In this document: positions 1 through 5,460 of the stretch, in pieces | Position numbering within the stretch: position 1 is the first letter of the stretch | Layout: each line of letters begins with the position of its first letter | NCBI GenBank assembly: GCA_004558105.1 | Contig: SFEB01000046.1 | Coordinates: 1-8,611, forward strand | Direction: 5' to 3' | Origin: Clostridiales bacterium | GTDB lineage: Bacteria; Bacillota; Clostridia; Christensenellales; CAG-314 | DNA: 8,611 bases | The notes under the pieces: generated by a model | What the model saw: only the letters and a program-made list of their open reading frames with translations | Database searches by the model: none | What the model was told of the DNA's origin: nothing | Program-made: the position numbers and the translations under genes

Positions 1-1
1 C

Positions 2-499
2 TGTTTATCTCAAGCGGGTTTAAAACCATCAAGGTCAAAAATCGGAATTACAGATGAAGAACTATTTGAAGAAATAGAAAATATATGGATTAGATTAGGA
101 AAGCAGCCAACATATTCACAAATGCGTGATCTTTCGAAATATTCAGTCGGCACCTATGAAAAACATTTCGGTGGATGGCGCAATGCATTAGTAGCCTTTG
201 TAAATTATATAAACGAAAATGATTCCGTAGATGATCAAATAAAAGAAAATAATATTGACAGCGAAGGTTCTACTCATAGATCCTCTCGAAATATAAATTT
301 GAGAACCAGATTTATTGTCTTGCAGCGGGACAAGTTTAAGTGATGTGCCTGTGGTGCTTCCCCGGCAAAAGACCCCTCTGTTGAACTTCATGTAGACCAC
401 ATCATCCCATGGTCAAAAGGCGGCGAAACAGTAATTGAAAACCTACAAACCTTATGTTCGAAATGCAATCTTGGAAAAAGTGATTTGATACTGGATTGA
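2..499 (+). pseudogene. HNH endonuclease with homing-type HNH-associated repeat, 5' end outside the window, in-frame TGA
   Basis: The reading frame enters from the left edge and is open to a TGA at 341-343, then continues in the same frame to a TGA at 497-499. Before the interruption the protein shows a homing-endonuclease-associated repeat: a T-D-E-E-L start near 50, a L-G-K-Q-P-T-Y core, and a F-G-G-W-R-N-A-L end. After it comes an HNH nuclease core: C-A-C-G, H-V-D-H-I at 389-403, a G-G-E turn, E-N-L-Q-T-L-C and C-S-K-C-N. The family binds one zinc through two CxxC pairs and cuts DNA with a His-metal finger. The TGA sits where the first Cys of the first CxxC belongs, so TGT to TGA is the simplest change. 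Read as a nonsense-broken gene; a sequencing error or recoding cannot be excluded. An ATG at 122 opens a 73-residue fragment but is internal to the repeat, so it is not the real start. Confidence 0.8.
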
Positions 500-501
500 T
501 A

Positions 502-566
502 TGTTTCCAAGAACTATTGATATTAACCGGGACAGGCGCAGTTAGTCGATTTGTTTCCGAGAACTA
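502..566 (+). repeat. Two-copy imperfect 15-base direct repeat (502-516 and 552-566)
   Basis: The unit TGTTTCCAAGAACTA at 502-516 recurs as TGTTTCCGAGAACTA at 552-566, one mismatch in 15, with starts 50 bases apart. A shorter TGTTTCC occurs again at 591-597. The copies lie just downstream of the broken HNH gene. They may be remnants of a mobile element end, binding sites, or part of a structured RNA; nothing in the sequence decides this. Confidence 0.5.
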
Positions 567-604
567 ACAGAGGCAATCTGACATCAATACTGTTTCCTCG
601 TCCC
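529..604 (+). other. Candidate structured RNA element (closed multi-branch fold)
   Basis: Hand pairing gives an outer stem of GGGACAGG (529-536) with CCTCGTCCC (596-604), eight pairs with one bulged C. Inside it lie a hairpin GTTAGT/ACTAAC (541-546 with 563-568) and a small hairpin CAGA/TCTG (568-571 with 577-580, sharing C568). The arms close a three-way-junction-like shape of 76 bases. A competing hairpin GTTTCC/GGAAAC (592-597 with 609-614) shares bases with the outer stem, and GTCTT/AAGAC (622-626 with 632-636) follows before the next gene. It does not match a riboswitch class I can recognise, and it lacks a T-arm, so it is not a tRNA. Chance pairing is possible. Confidence 0.25.
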
Positions 605-670
605 ACGTGGAAACGTTGGTGGTCTTGACTAAAGACGGAAGCCGACCTGTTTGATTGTGGGGAAAAAGAA

Positions 671-1213
671 ATGAAAAGAGGGATTATCTTGACGACCGTT
701 GCTCTGTTTGTTGCGACGTGCGTATGCCTCGTTTTAGATATAAAATATTCTTTGGACGTCTTTTTTTCGTTGACGGTGACTTTTGCGACCTGTTTTTATC
801 ACTTTGCAATGCGATTGCTCGTCGGGTTTGCGGTCAGTTACGTTAAACGCGACAATTATAATTATACCGGTAAATGGTTTTCGGAAAGACCGTTCGAAAA
901 AAAATTGTACGAATTCCTTAAAGTTAAAAGGTGGAAAAGTCGCGTTCCTACTTTTTTGCCTTACCAATTCGATATAAAAAACCGTACGATAGAGGAAATA
1001 ATAATAGCGACTTGTCGGGCGGAGGTCGTGCACGAGATAATCGTGATACTGAGTTTTTTGCCGATTTTAGCGTCGATATGGGTAGGACTGTGGTACGTGT
1101 TTTTAATTACTTCGGTACTTGCGGCGTTGATGGACTGCGCTTCCGTCGTTCTTCAGCGTTACAACCGTCCGCGCCTGTTAAGATGTATGAAACGTATGCA
1201 AAAAAGCGAATAA
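671..1213 (+). CDS. Membrane protein, glycosyl-4,4'-diaponeurosporenoate acyltransferase (CrtO)-like
   Basis: A 180-residue polytopic protein. Hydrophobic segments lie near residues 4-22, 30-56, 117-135 and 136-160. The cytosolic-looking loop carries F-E-K-K-L-Y then K-R-W-K-S-R-V-P (about 75-93). A conserved-looking T-C-R-A-E-V-V-H (114-121) and a closing L-Q-R-Y-N-R-P-R-L (161-169) follow. This combination, including a His in the C-R-A-E-x-x-H stretch and the N-R-P-R tail, is typical of proteins annotated as the acyltransferase that acylates glycosylated C30 carotenoids in staphyloxanthin synthesis. No other carotenoid gene is in the window, so the real substrate may be another membrane-associated glycolipid. 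The start at 671 follows a purine-rich GGGGAAAAAGA stretch at 658-668. The gene seems to be monocistronic. No clear -10 was found upstream. Family assignment is from motif memory, not a search. Confidence 0.6.
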   Translation: MKRGIILTTVALFVATCVCLVLDIKYSLDVFFSLTVTFATCFYHFAMRLLVGFAVSYVKRDNYNYTGKWFSERPFEKKLYEFLKVKRWKSRVPTFLPYQFDIKNRTIEEIIIATCRAEVVHEIIVILSFLPILASIWVGLWYVFLITSVLAALMDCASVVLQRYNRPRLLRCMKRMQKSE

Positions 1214-1238
1214 TCTCGTTTTGCATTGAAAAAAACGC

Positions 1239-1267
1239 TTGCAATCGGCAATAATATTTGTTATAAT
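1239..1267 (+). promoter_or_regulatory. Sigma-A-type promoter of the DUF1858 gene
   Basis: TTGCAA at 1239-1244, a 17-base spacer, and a perfect TATAAT at 1262-1267. Transcription should start near 1274, leaving a leader of about 90 bases before the start codon at 1366. The leader contains a small inverted repeat AACGGA/TCCGTT (1285-1290 with 1310-1315). Confidence 0.8.
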
Positions 1268-1365
1268 ACATGAGGGTTAGAACGAACGGAGGGCGTTTGA
1301 TTTGTCCTTTCCGTTGTTTGAAACTTACAGACATTACGAAATATAATAAAAAGGAGATTGGTAAT

Positions 1366-1560
1366 ATGATTACGAAAGATATGACGATTATGGAAGTTTT
1401 GCAAACAAATCGCAATACGGCTGGCGTTTTTGCCTCTTACAATATGGGTTGTATCGGCTGTCTTGCCGCTCACGGCGAAACGGTAGAACAAGCCGCCACC
1501 CACCATGGTATAGACGTTGACGAAATGATTGAAAAACTCAACGAAGTCTGCAAGGGCTGA
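1366..1560 (+). CDS. DUF1858 domain protein (hybrid-cluster-associated redox disulfide type)
   Basis: A 64-residue cytosolic protein. The start at 1366 is chosen because AAGGAG lies at 1351-1356, nine bases upstream, and because the family begins with the M-I-T-K-D-M-T-I type of N-terminus; an in-frame ATG at 1270 overlaps the promoter region and is rejected. The signature is N-M-G-C-I-G-C-L followed by A-A-H-G-E-T-V-E-Q-A, with a CxxC pair, and a C-terminal helix that ends in another Cys near the stop. Members of this family are small putative disulfide or redox proteins, some encoded with hybrid cluster (prismane) proteins; their biochemical role is not well settled. The gene has its own promoter and terminator, so it is probably transcribed alone. 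It converges with ridA. Confidence 0.88.
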   Translation: MITKDMTIMEVLQTNRNTAGVFASYNMGCIGCLAAHGETVEQAATHHGIDVDEMIEKLNEVCKG

Positions 1561-1576
1561 TGTAACTTTTAAAAGC

Positions 1577-1606
1577 AAAAAAACCGCCAAACAGGGCGGT
1601 TTTTTT
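1577..1606. terminator. Bidirectional intrinsic terminator shared by the DUF1858 gene and ridA
   Basis: ACCGCC (1583-1588) pairs with GGCGGT (1595-1600) around a six-base loop. Seven A's precede the stem and seven T's follow it. The A tract serves as a U tract on the minus strand, so the same hairpin can end ridA, whose stop codon lies 30 bases to the right. Confidence 0.93.
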
Positions 1607-1635
1607 GTTGTCTTTTTTAACGCTTTTATTCTCTT

Positions 1636-2004
1636 TTACATTTCAGCGATAGCTTCGATTTCAACCAAAACGTTTTTCGGCAAAGTTTTGACCGCCACGC
1701 AACTGCGAGCGGGTTTGCTTGTAAAATATTTTGCGTAAACTTCGTTGAATTTTGCGAAGTCACCCATGTCCGCGAGGAAACAGGTGGTTTTTACGACCTT
1801 GCAGATGCAGGTGCCTGCCGCTTCCAATACGGCGGCTACGTTTTTGCAGGATTGGTCCGCCTGAGCTTCGATACCCTCGGGAATGGTGCCGTCGACGGGA
1901 TTAACGGGAATCTGCCCACTTGTAATGACGAGGTTGCCTACCATCATTCCTTGACTGTAAGGACCGATAGCGCCGGGTGCTTTGTCTGTGCTTATAATTT
2001 TCAT
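1636..2004 (-). CDS. ridA: RidA family reactive intermediate deaminase (YjgF/YER057c/UK114)
   Basis: A 122-residue cytosolic enzyme of the family that hydrolyses reactive enamine and imine intermediates made by PLP enzymes such as threonine dehydratase, giving ketoacid plus ammonia. Family landmarks are in order: A-P-x-A-I-G-P-Y-S-Q at 9-18, S-G-Q-I-P-V-N-P at 29-36, the substrate-binding Arg100 in P-A-R-S-C-V, Cys102, and Glu115 in V-E-I-E-A-I-A. These correspond to Arg105, Cys107 and Glu120 of E. coli RidA, so the active site looks intact. The loop before P-A-R-S is a few residues shorter than in E. coli. The start at 2004 follows AAAGGAGAT at about eight bases; an upstream in-frame ATG at 2070 lies over the -35 element and is rejected. 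It is divergent from the HtrA-like gene and convergent with the DUF1858 gene. Confidence 0.96.
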   Translation of the reverse strand: MKIISTDKAPGAIGPYSQGMMVGNLVITSGQIPVNPVDGTIPEGIEAQADQSCKNVAAVLEAAGTCICKVVKTTCFLADMGDFAKFNEVYAKYFTSKPARSCVAVKTLPKNVLVEIEAIAEM

Positions 2005-2041
2005 AATATTATCTCCTTTTCGGGTATTTTTTCGTGTGTAT

Positions 2042-2070
2042 ATTTTAACACCTATTTTGTTTTCGGTCAA
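2042..2070 (-). promoter_or_regulatory. Promoter of ridA
   Basis: On the minus strand TTGACC (2070-2065), a 17-base spacer, and TAAAAT (2047-2042). The start codon is at 2004, so the leader is short, roughly 30 bases. Confidence 0.8.
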
Positions 2071-2195
2071 ATACTAAAAGGGGGTATCGCCTTAAAAATT
2101 GCAAAAAATACTTTTCGGAAAAATATTATAAAAGGGTTGATTTCAATTATTTGTCAATAATAAGTTATTAAAATTTATCGAAAATAAAGCTTTTA

Positions 2196-2224
2196 TATTT
2201 GGTTTTGCCAAAAAGCGGTATAAT
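2196..2224 (+). promoter_or_regulatory. Promoter of the HtrA-like lipoprotein gene
   Basis: A perfect TATAAT at 2219-2224 lies 24 bases before the start codon. The -35 region is poor: TATTTG at 2196-2201 at 17 bases is the best fit. A 5-base inverted repeat TTTGG/CCAAA (2198-2202 with 2208-2212) fills the spacer, so an activator or repressor may act here. Confidence 0.55.
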
Positions 2225-2248
2225 AATATTATCAAACGGAGGCGTATC

Positions 2249-3565
2249 ATGAGAAAATCGGTTGTTTGCAAGATTCTGGCGGCGGTTGTTTGTCTTTGTA
2301 TGGTTTTTGCCCTTACGGCATGCTCAAAAAACCCCGTATCCGCGTACGAAATAGCGGTAAAAAACGGTTTTGTCGGGAGCGAGGCGGACTGGTTGGCAAG
2401 CCTTAAAGGCGAATCGGCGGAAAAACTGTCGATGGACGATATTTACGAATCTGCGGTGGAAAACGGATACACGGGTAGTTATCTTGAGTTTTTAAAAGAG
2501 TATCTGAGTTACGACGCGTCGGGAAACGTGGTTACGGGCGCCAACAAAGCTTTGCGTTCTGCGGTATCCGTCGTAGGTCGCTTTGACGTCACGAACAGAA
2601 CTTATTTCGGGACGTATCAGGAAACGTATACTTCGTCGGGCAGCGGCGTCATTATCGAGATGGACAAGGATAGCGGAAACGCTTATATCGTGACTAACTA
2701 CCATGTGGTTTACAGCTCTTATTGCAATACTTCGGATCATATTATCGACGATATTTCGGTATATATTTACGGCAAAGAATACAGCGATTATGCGATAGGC
2801 GCGGAATACGTCGGCGGCAGTCTCAACTACGATATAGCCGTTTTAAAGGTGACGGGTAGCGATATACTTCGCACTAGCGACTGCGTTGAGGCAAAAGTCG
2901 CAGTCAGCAGCGAGTTGGTTGTCGGGCAAACGGTAATGGCGGTTGGCAATGCGGAAGGAAACGGCATATCGGTCACCAAGGGCATAGTAAGCGTGGCTAG
3001 CGAGTATATAGAGATGACGGCGGCGGACGGTGTCAGCACGGTTAGTTTCAGAGTCGTCAGGGTAGACGCAGGTATCAACGGCGGCAACAGCGGCGGCGGC
3101 TTGTTTGACGAAAACGGCAACCTCGTAGGTATAGTCAACGCCAAGATGGTGGACGAAGAAATCGAGGCGATGGGGTACGCGATACCCTCCAATAACGCTT
3201 ATGCCGTCGCACGGCAAATAATAGACAACGGCAAAGTAACCAAGTGTCTGTTGGGGGTTACGTTAAAGGTGGCAGGCAGAACGGTAGACTACGACGCGGC
3301 AACGGGAGTTTTTAATATAACGGAACAAGTGGTGGTAGAGAGCATAGGCACGGGCGCGGCTTCTAACGTATTAAGGAAAGGTGATGTGTTGGTCAGTTTT
3401 ACTCACAACGGTACGACGACAAAAATCACTCGTGATTATATTCTTCTCGATCTGATGCTAAGGTGCAGAGTCGGAGACGAGGTAACCGTACGCTTCATCC
3501 GCGACGGAGCAGAACAGGAGGCAACCATTACCATAGGCGTACTGCACGTTACTACGGTCGGCTGA
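2249..3565 (+). CDS. HtrA/DegP-like trypsin-type serine protease, PDZ domain, lipoprotein
   Basis: A 438-residue exported protease, predicted to be anchored outside the membrane. Residues 1-25 form a lipoprotein signal peptide with lipobox L-T-A-C and lipidated Cys25. Residues 31-86 hold two copies of a short motif, Y-E-x-A-V-x-N-G-[FY]-x-G-S-x-x-x-[WF]-L, 33 residues apart. The trypsin-like domain (about 100-325) has the triad His152 (in T-N-Y-H-V-V), Asp195 (Y-D-I-A-V-L) and Ser281 (G-G-N-S-G-G). A PDZ-type domain follows (about 334-432), with L-L-G-V at its start and R-K-G-D-V-L in the middle. The family degrades or handles misfolded exported proteins. Most Bacillota HtrA proteins use an N-terminal transmembrane helix; here a lipid anchor and the motif pair replace it. 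The RBS GGAGG is at 2238-2242. No clear terminator separates it from the next gene, so they may be co-transcribed. Confidence 0.93.
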   Translation: MRKSVVCKILAAVVCLCMVFALTACSKNPVSAYEIAVKNGFVGSEADWLASLKGESAEKLSMDDIYESAVENGYTGSYLEFLKEYLSYDASGNVVTGANKALRSAVSVVGRFDVTNRTYFGTYQETYTSSGSGVIIEMDKDSGNAYIVTNYHVVYSSYCNTSDHIIDDISVYIYGKEYSDYAIGAEYVGGSLNYDIAVLKVTGSDILRTSDCVEAKVAVSSELVVGQTVMAVGNAEGNGISVTKGIVSVASEYIEMTAADGVSTVSFRVVRVDAGINGGNSGGGLFDENGNLVGIVNAKMVDEEIEAMGYAIPSNNAYAVARQIIDNGKVTKCLLGVTLKVAGRTVDYDAATGVFNITEQVVVESIGTGAASNVLRKGDVLVSFTHNGTTTKITRDYILLDLMLRCRVGDEVTVRFIRDGAEQEATITIGVLHVTTVG

Positions 3566-3593
3566 ACAAAACAGGTTTTTTTCGGAAAAAGCG

Positions 3594-3599
3594 TATAAT
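3594..3599 (+). promoter_or_regulatory. Possible promoter (-10 only) of the zinc ribbon gene
   Basis: TATAAT at 3594-3599, about 50 bases before the start codon. No good -35 element is visible. Its upstream sequence resembles that of the promoter at 2196-2224: a GGTTTT run, then AAAAAGCG directly before TATAAT. Confidence 0.4.
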
Positions 3600-3651
3600 T
3601 TTCAACGCAGTTGAGCAGACTAAGACTACATTCTTTAAACGGAGGTAGAAA

Positions 3652-3801
3652 ATGAAGAATATCGTTAAAACCGGCGAAAAGCCCGGCAAAGGAACTTATT
3701 CCTGCACGAACTGCGGTACTGACGTTACACTCGGCACAAGCGACAAATGTCCGCCTTGCCCCAAGTGCAACAACAGCGAGTTTAAAAAATGTAACGGCTA
3801 A
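3652..3801 (+). CDS. Small zinc ribbon protein
   Basis: A 49-residue protein, short enough to be missed by length filters. The start is supported by AAACGGAGGT at 3637-3646 with six bases between GGAGG and ATG, and the gene ends six residues' worth of sequence before a strong terminator. The N-terminus is basic (K-T-G-E-K-P-G-K-G-T-Y). Two zinc knuckles follow: C18-T-N-C21 and C36-P-K-C39, separated by a turn region. Cys33, in C-P-P-C, and Cys47 near the end are extra. The pattern is that of small zinc-ribbon-containing proteins of anaerobic Firmicutes, whose function is unknown; roles in nucleic-acid or protein binding are only guesses. It lies downstream of the protease gene with no terminator between. 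Confidence 0.85.
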   Translation: MKNIVKTGEKPGKGTYSCTNCGTDVTLGTSDKCPPCPKCNNSEFKKCNG

Positions 3802-3811
3802 AAGTTAGTCG

Positions 3812-3848
3812 AACAAAAGACCTTTCCCCGACGGAAAGGTCTTTTGTT
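3812..3848 (+). terminator. Intrinsic terminator after the zinc ribbon gene
   Basis: A perfect 16-base-pair stem, AACAAAAGACCTTTCC (3812-3827) with its complement at 3833-3848, and a five-base loop. The T run is inside the 3' arm (CTTTTGTT) and continues as TATATAT. It works in principle on both strands and insulates the decarboxylase operon from the left. Confidence 0.85.
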
Positions 3849-3911
3849 ATATATGATATCTGGCGAAAAACGCGGTGTTAAAAGTTTCACGAAGAAGTTT
3901 TCATTTTTCGG

Positions 3912-3942
3912 TTGACATTGACAACTGTTGTGATATTATAAT
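3912..3942 (+). promoter_or_regulatory. Promoter of the decarboxylase operon with tandem -35 boxes and a palindrome
   Basis: TTGACA occurs twice in tandem (3912-3917 and 3918-3923). TATAAT is at 3937-3942, 19 bases after the first copy; an overlapping TATTAT at 3934-3939 gives 16. A 15-base near-palindrome TGACAACTGTTGTGA (3919-3933, one mismatched pair besides the centre) covers the second -35 box and the spacer, placed as a repressor operator would be. A leader of about 115 bases follows. Confidence 0.75.
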
Positions 3943-4002
3943 ATTGGTTGAGATTGGGATTTTGTCGGATTGCTTTGTTTTTATTTTGAAAAATAAACGG
4001 GC

Positions 4003-4030
4003 AAAAACCGAAAAACCGAAACAAAAACCG
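4003..4030 (+). repeat. Three AAAAACCG copies in the operon leader
   Basis: AAAAACCG occurs at 4003-4010, 4011-4018 and 4023-4030 in the untranslated leader ahead of the OadA gene. The first two are directly adjacent. The leader is otherwise A-rich with no terminator-like hairpin. It could simply be a low-complexity unstructured leader, or a site for an RNA-binding regulator. Confidence 0.45.
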
Positions 4031-4065
4031 TAAAAAATCAATAAAATATCAACAAGAGGAACAAA

Positions 4066-5448
4066 ATGAAAAAAGTTGCTTTTACCGAAACCGTCTTGAG
4101 AGACGCCAACCAATCTTTGATTGCTACCCGTCTTTCTTTTGACAAATTTGAAAAGATTTTGCCTACTATGGACAAAGCGGGATATTATTCCGTAGAGTGT
4201 TGGGGCGGCGCGACCTTCGACGCTTGTCTCAGGTTTTTGAAAGAAGACCCTTGGGAAAGACTGCGTAAAATACGCGCGGCGATGCCCAACTCGAAATTGC
4301 AAATGCTGTTCCGTGGTCAGAACATGCTGGGTTACAAACACTATCCGGACGACGTCGTGAGAAAGTTTATCCAGAAGAGCGTAGAAAACGGTATCGATAT
4401 CATCCGTATCTTCGACGCACTTAACGACACGCGTAACGTAAAGGTCGCGATAGAGGAAACCGTAAAGCGCGGCGCTGTCGCAAGCGGCGCAATCAGTTAC
4501 ACCACCAGTCCCGTTCATACGTTGAAGAACTTCGTAGGCGTGGCGGAAGAAATGAAAAAAATGGGAGCGACCACCATCTGCGTTAAGGATATGGCGGGCG
4601 TAATGGGACCTCAGGAGGCTTACGATATTACCAAAGCCCTCAAGGAAGAAGTTGGTTTGCCGGTTATTCTTCATACGCACTGCACGACGGGACTTGCGTA
4701 CGCCACTTATCTGAAAGGTATCGAGGCAGGCGCGGACGTTATCGACACGGCAAGCAGTTGTTTCAGCGGCGGTACGAGTCAACCCGCAACCGAGACTTTT
4801 GCATATTTGTTGCAACAACTCGGTTATCAGGCAGACGTCGATATGGCGGTACTTAAAGAAGTGAACGACCACTTTAAACCTATCCGCAATCAGTATATCG
4901 CCGACGGAGTGTTGATGCCCCGTTCCCTGACCACCGACACAGACGCTCTTACTTACAAAGTGCCCGGCGGTATGTTGTCCAACTTGTTCAGCCAACTTAA
5001 ACAACTTAATGCACTGGACAGATTGGAAGAAGTTCTGGCAGAAGTTCCCAACGTTCGTAAAGACCTCGGTTATCCGCCGTTGGTTACTCCGATGAGCCAG
5101 ATGGTAGGCGTTCAGGCGACGCAAAACGTTTTGCAAGGCAGATATAACAATATCGGTAAGGAGGTTAAGTCTTACCTTCGCGGCGAATACGGTAAGGCCC
5201 CCGGCGAAGTCAATCAGGAACTCGTAAAAAAGGCACTTGGCGACGCCGAAATTATCACTTGCCGTTTTGCAGATACGTTAAAAGACGAATTTGAAGAAAC
5301 GAAAGCTAAGTTAGGCGACAAAGTCAGATGCGACGAGGACGTTCTGAGTTATATCGCATTCCCGCAGGTTGCGGAAACGTTCTTTGCCGAAAGAAAAGAG
5401 AGGGAAGAAAGAAAAGTTTCTTATTCCATCGAAAAAATCGAAGACTAA
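4066..5448 (+). CDS. oadA: Oxaloacetate decarboxylase alpha subunit, carboxyltransferase domain only
   Basis: A 460-residue cytosolic TIM-barrel carboxyltransferase. It moves the carboxyl group from oxaloacetate to biotin, releasing pyruvate. Motifs seen are E-T-V-L-R-D-A-N-Q-S (8-17), V-E-C-W-G-G-A-T-F-D (43-52), V-K-D-M-A-G (173-178), and L-H-T-H (202-205). Asp13, Lys174, His203 and His205 match the metal ligands and catalytic Lys of characterised OadA (Asp17, Lys178, His207, His209) with a constant offset of four, so it looks active. The usual alpha subunit is near 595 residues with a fused biotinyl domain; this one stops before it, and a separate carrier is encoded two genes on. The same domain also occurs as pyruvate carboxylase subunit B, but the OadB and OadG neighbours favour the sodium pump. 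A weak RBS, AGAGGA at 4055-4060, precedes the start. Confidence 0.95.
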   Translation: MKKVAFTETVLRDANQSLIATRLSFDKFEKILPTMDKAGYYSVECWGGATFDACLRFLKEDPWERLRKIRAAMPNSKLQMLFRGQNMLGYKHYPDDVVRKFIQKSVENGIDIIRIFDALNDTRNVKVAIEETVKRGAVASGAISYTTSPVHTLKNFVGVAEEMKKMGATTICVKDMAGVMGPQEAYDITKALKEEVGLPVILHTHCTTGLAYATYLKGIEAGADVIDTASSCFSGGTSQPATETFAYLLQQLGYQADVDMAVLKEVNDHFKPIRNQYIADGVLMPRSLTTDTDALTYKVPGGMLSNLFSQLKQLNALDRLEEVLAEVPNVRKDLGYPPLVTPMSQMVGVQATQNVLQGRYNNIGKEVKSYLRGEYGKAPGEVNQELVKKALGDAEIITCRFADTLKDEFEETKAKLGDKVRCDEDVLSYIAFPQVAETFFAERKEREERKVSYSIEKIED

Positions 5449-5460
5449 CGGAGGCAAAAA

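Noticed and set aside
341..380. Selenocysteine insertion as a firm call for the TGA in the HNH gene
   Set aside because: Only a 3-base stem (GCC/GGC, 347-349 with 364-366) can be drawn downstream; this is too weak for a bacterial SECIS. Nonsense mutation is simpler.
529..604. tRNA or known riboswitch at the 76-base fold
   Set aside because: There is no T-arm consensus, no CCA end and no conserved riboswitch core that I recognise, so it is kept only as an unclassified candidate.
1270..1365. Longer start for the DUF1858 protein
   Set aside because: The extra 32 residues lie directly at the transcription start, have no RBS, and do not resemble the family. The start at 1366 has a good RBS.
2005..2070. 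Longer start for RidA (22 extra residues)
   Set aside because: The ATG at 2070 overlaps the -35 box, whereas the ATG at 2004 has a strong RBS and the family N-terminus.
2121..2156. Second minus-strand promoter upstream of ridA (TTGACA and TATAAT)
   Set aside because: The boxes are 21 bases apart, too far for a normal sigma-A promoter, and a better promoter lies at 2042-2070.
3901..5136. 411-codon open frame on the minus strand
   Set aside because: It lies antisense to the intact oadA gene, has no recognisable domain, and runs over the operon promoter. A codon-bias shadow.
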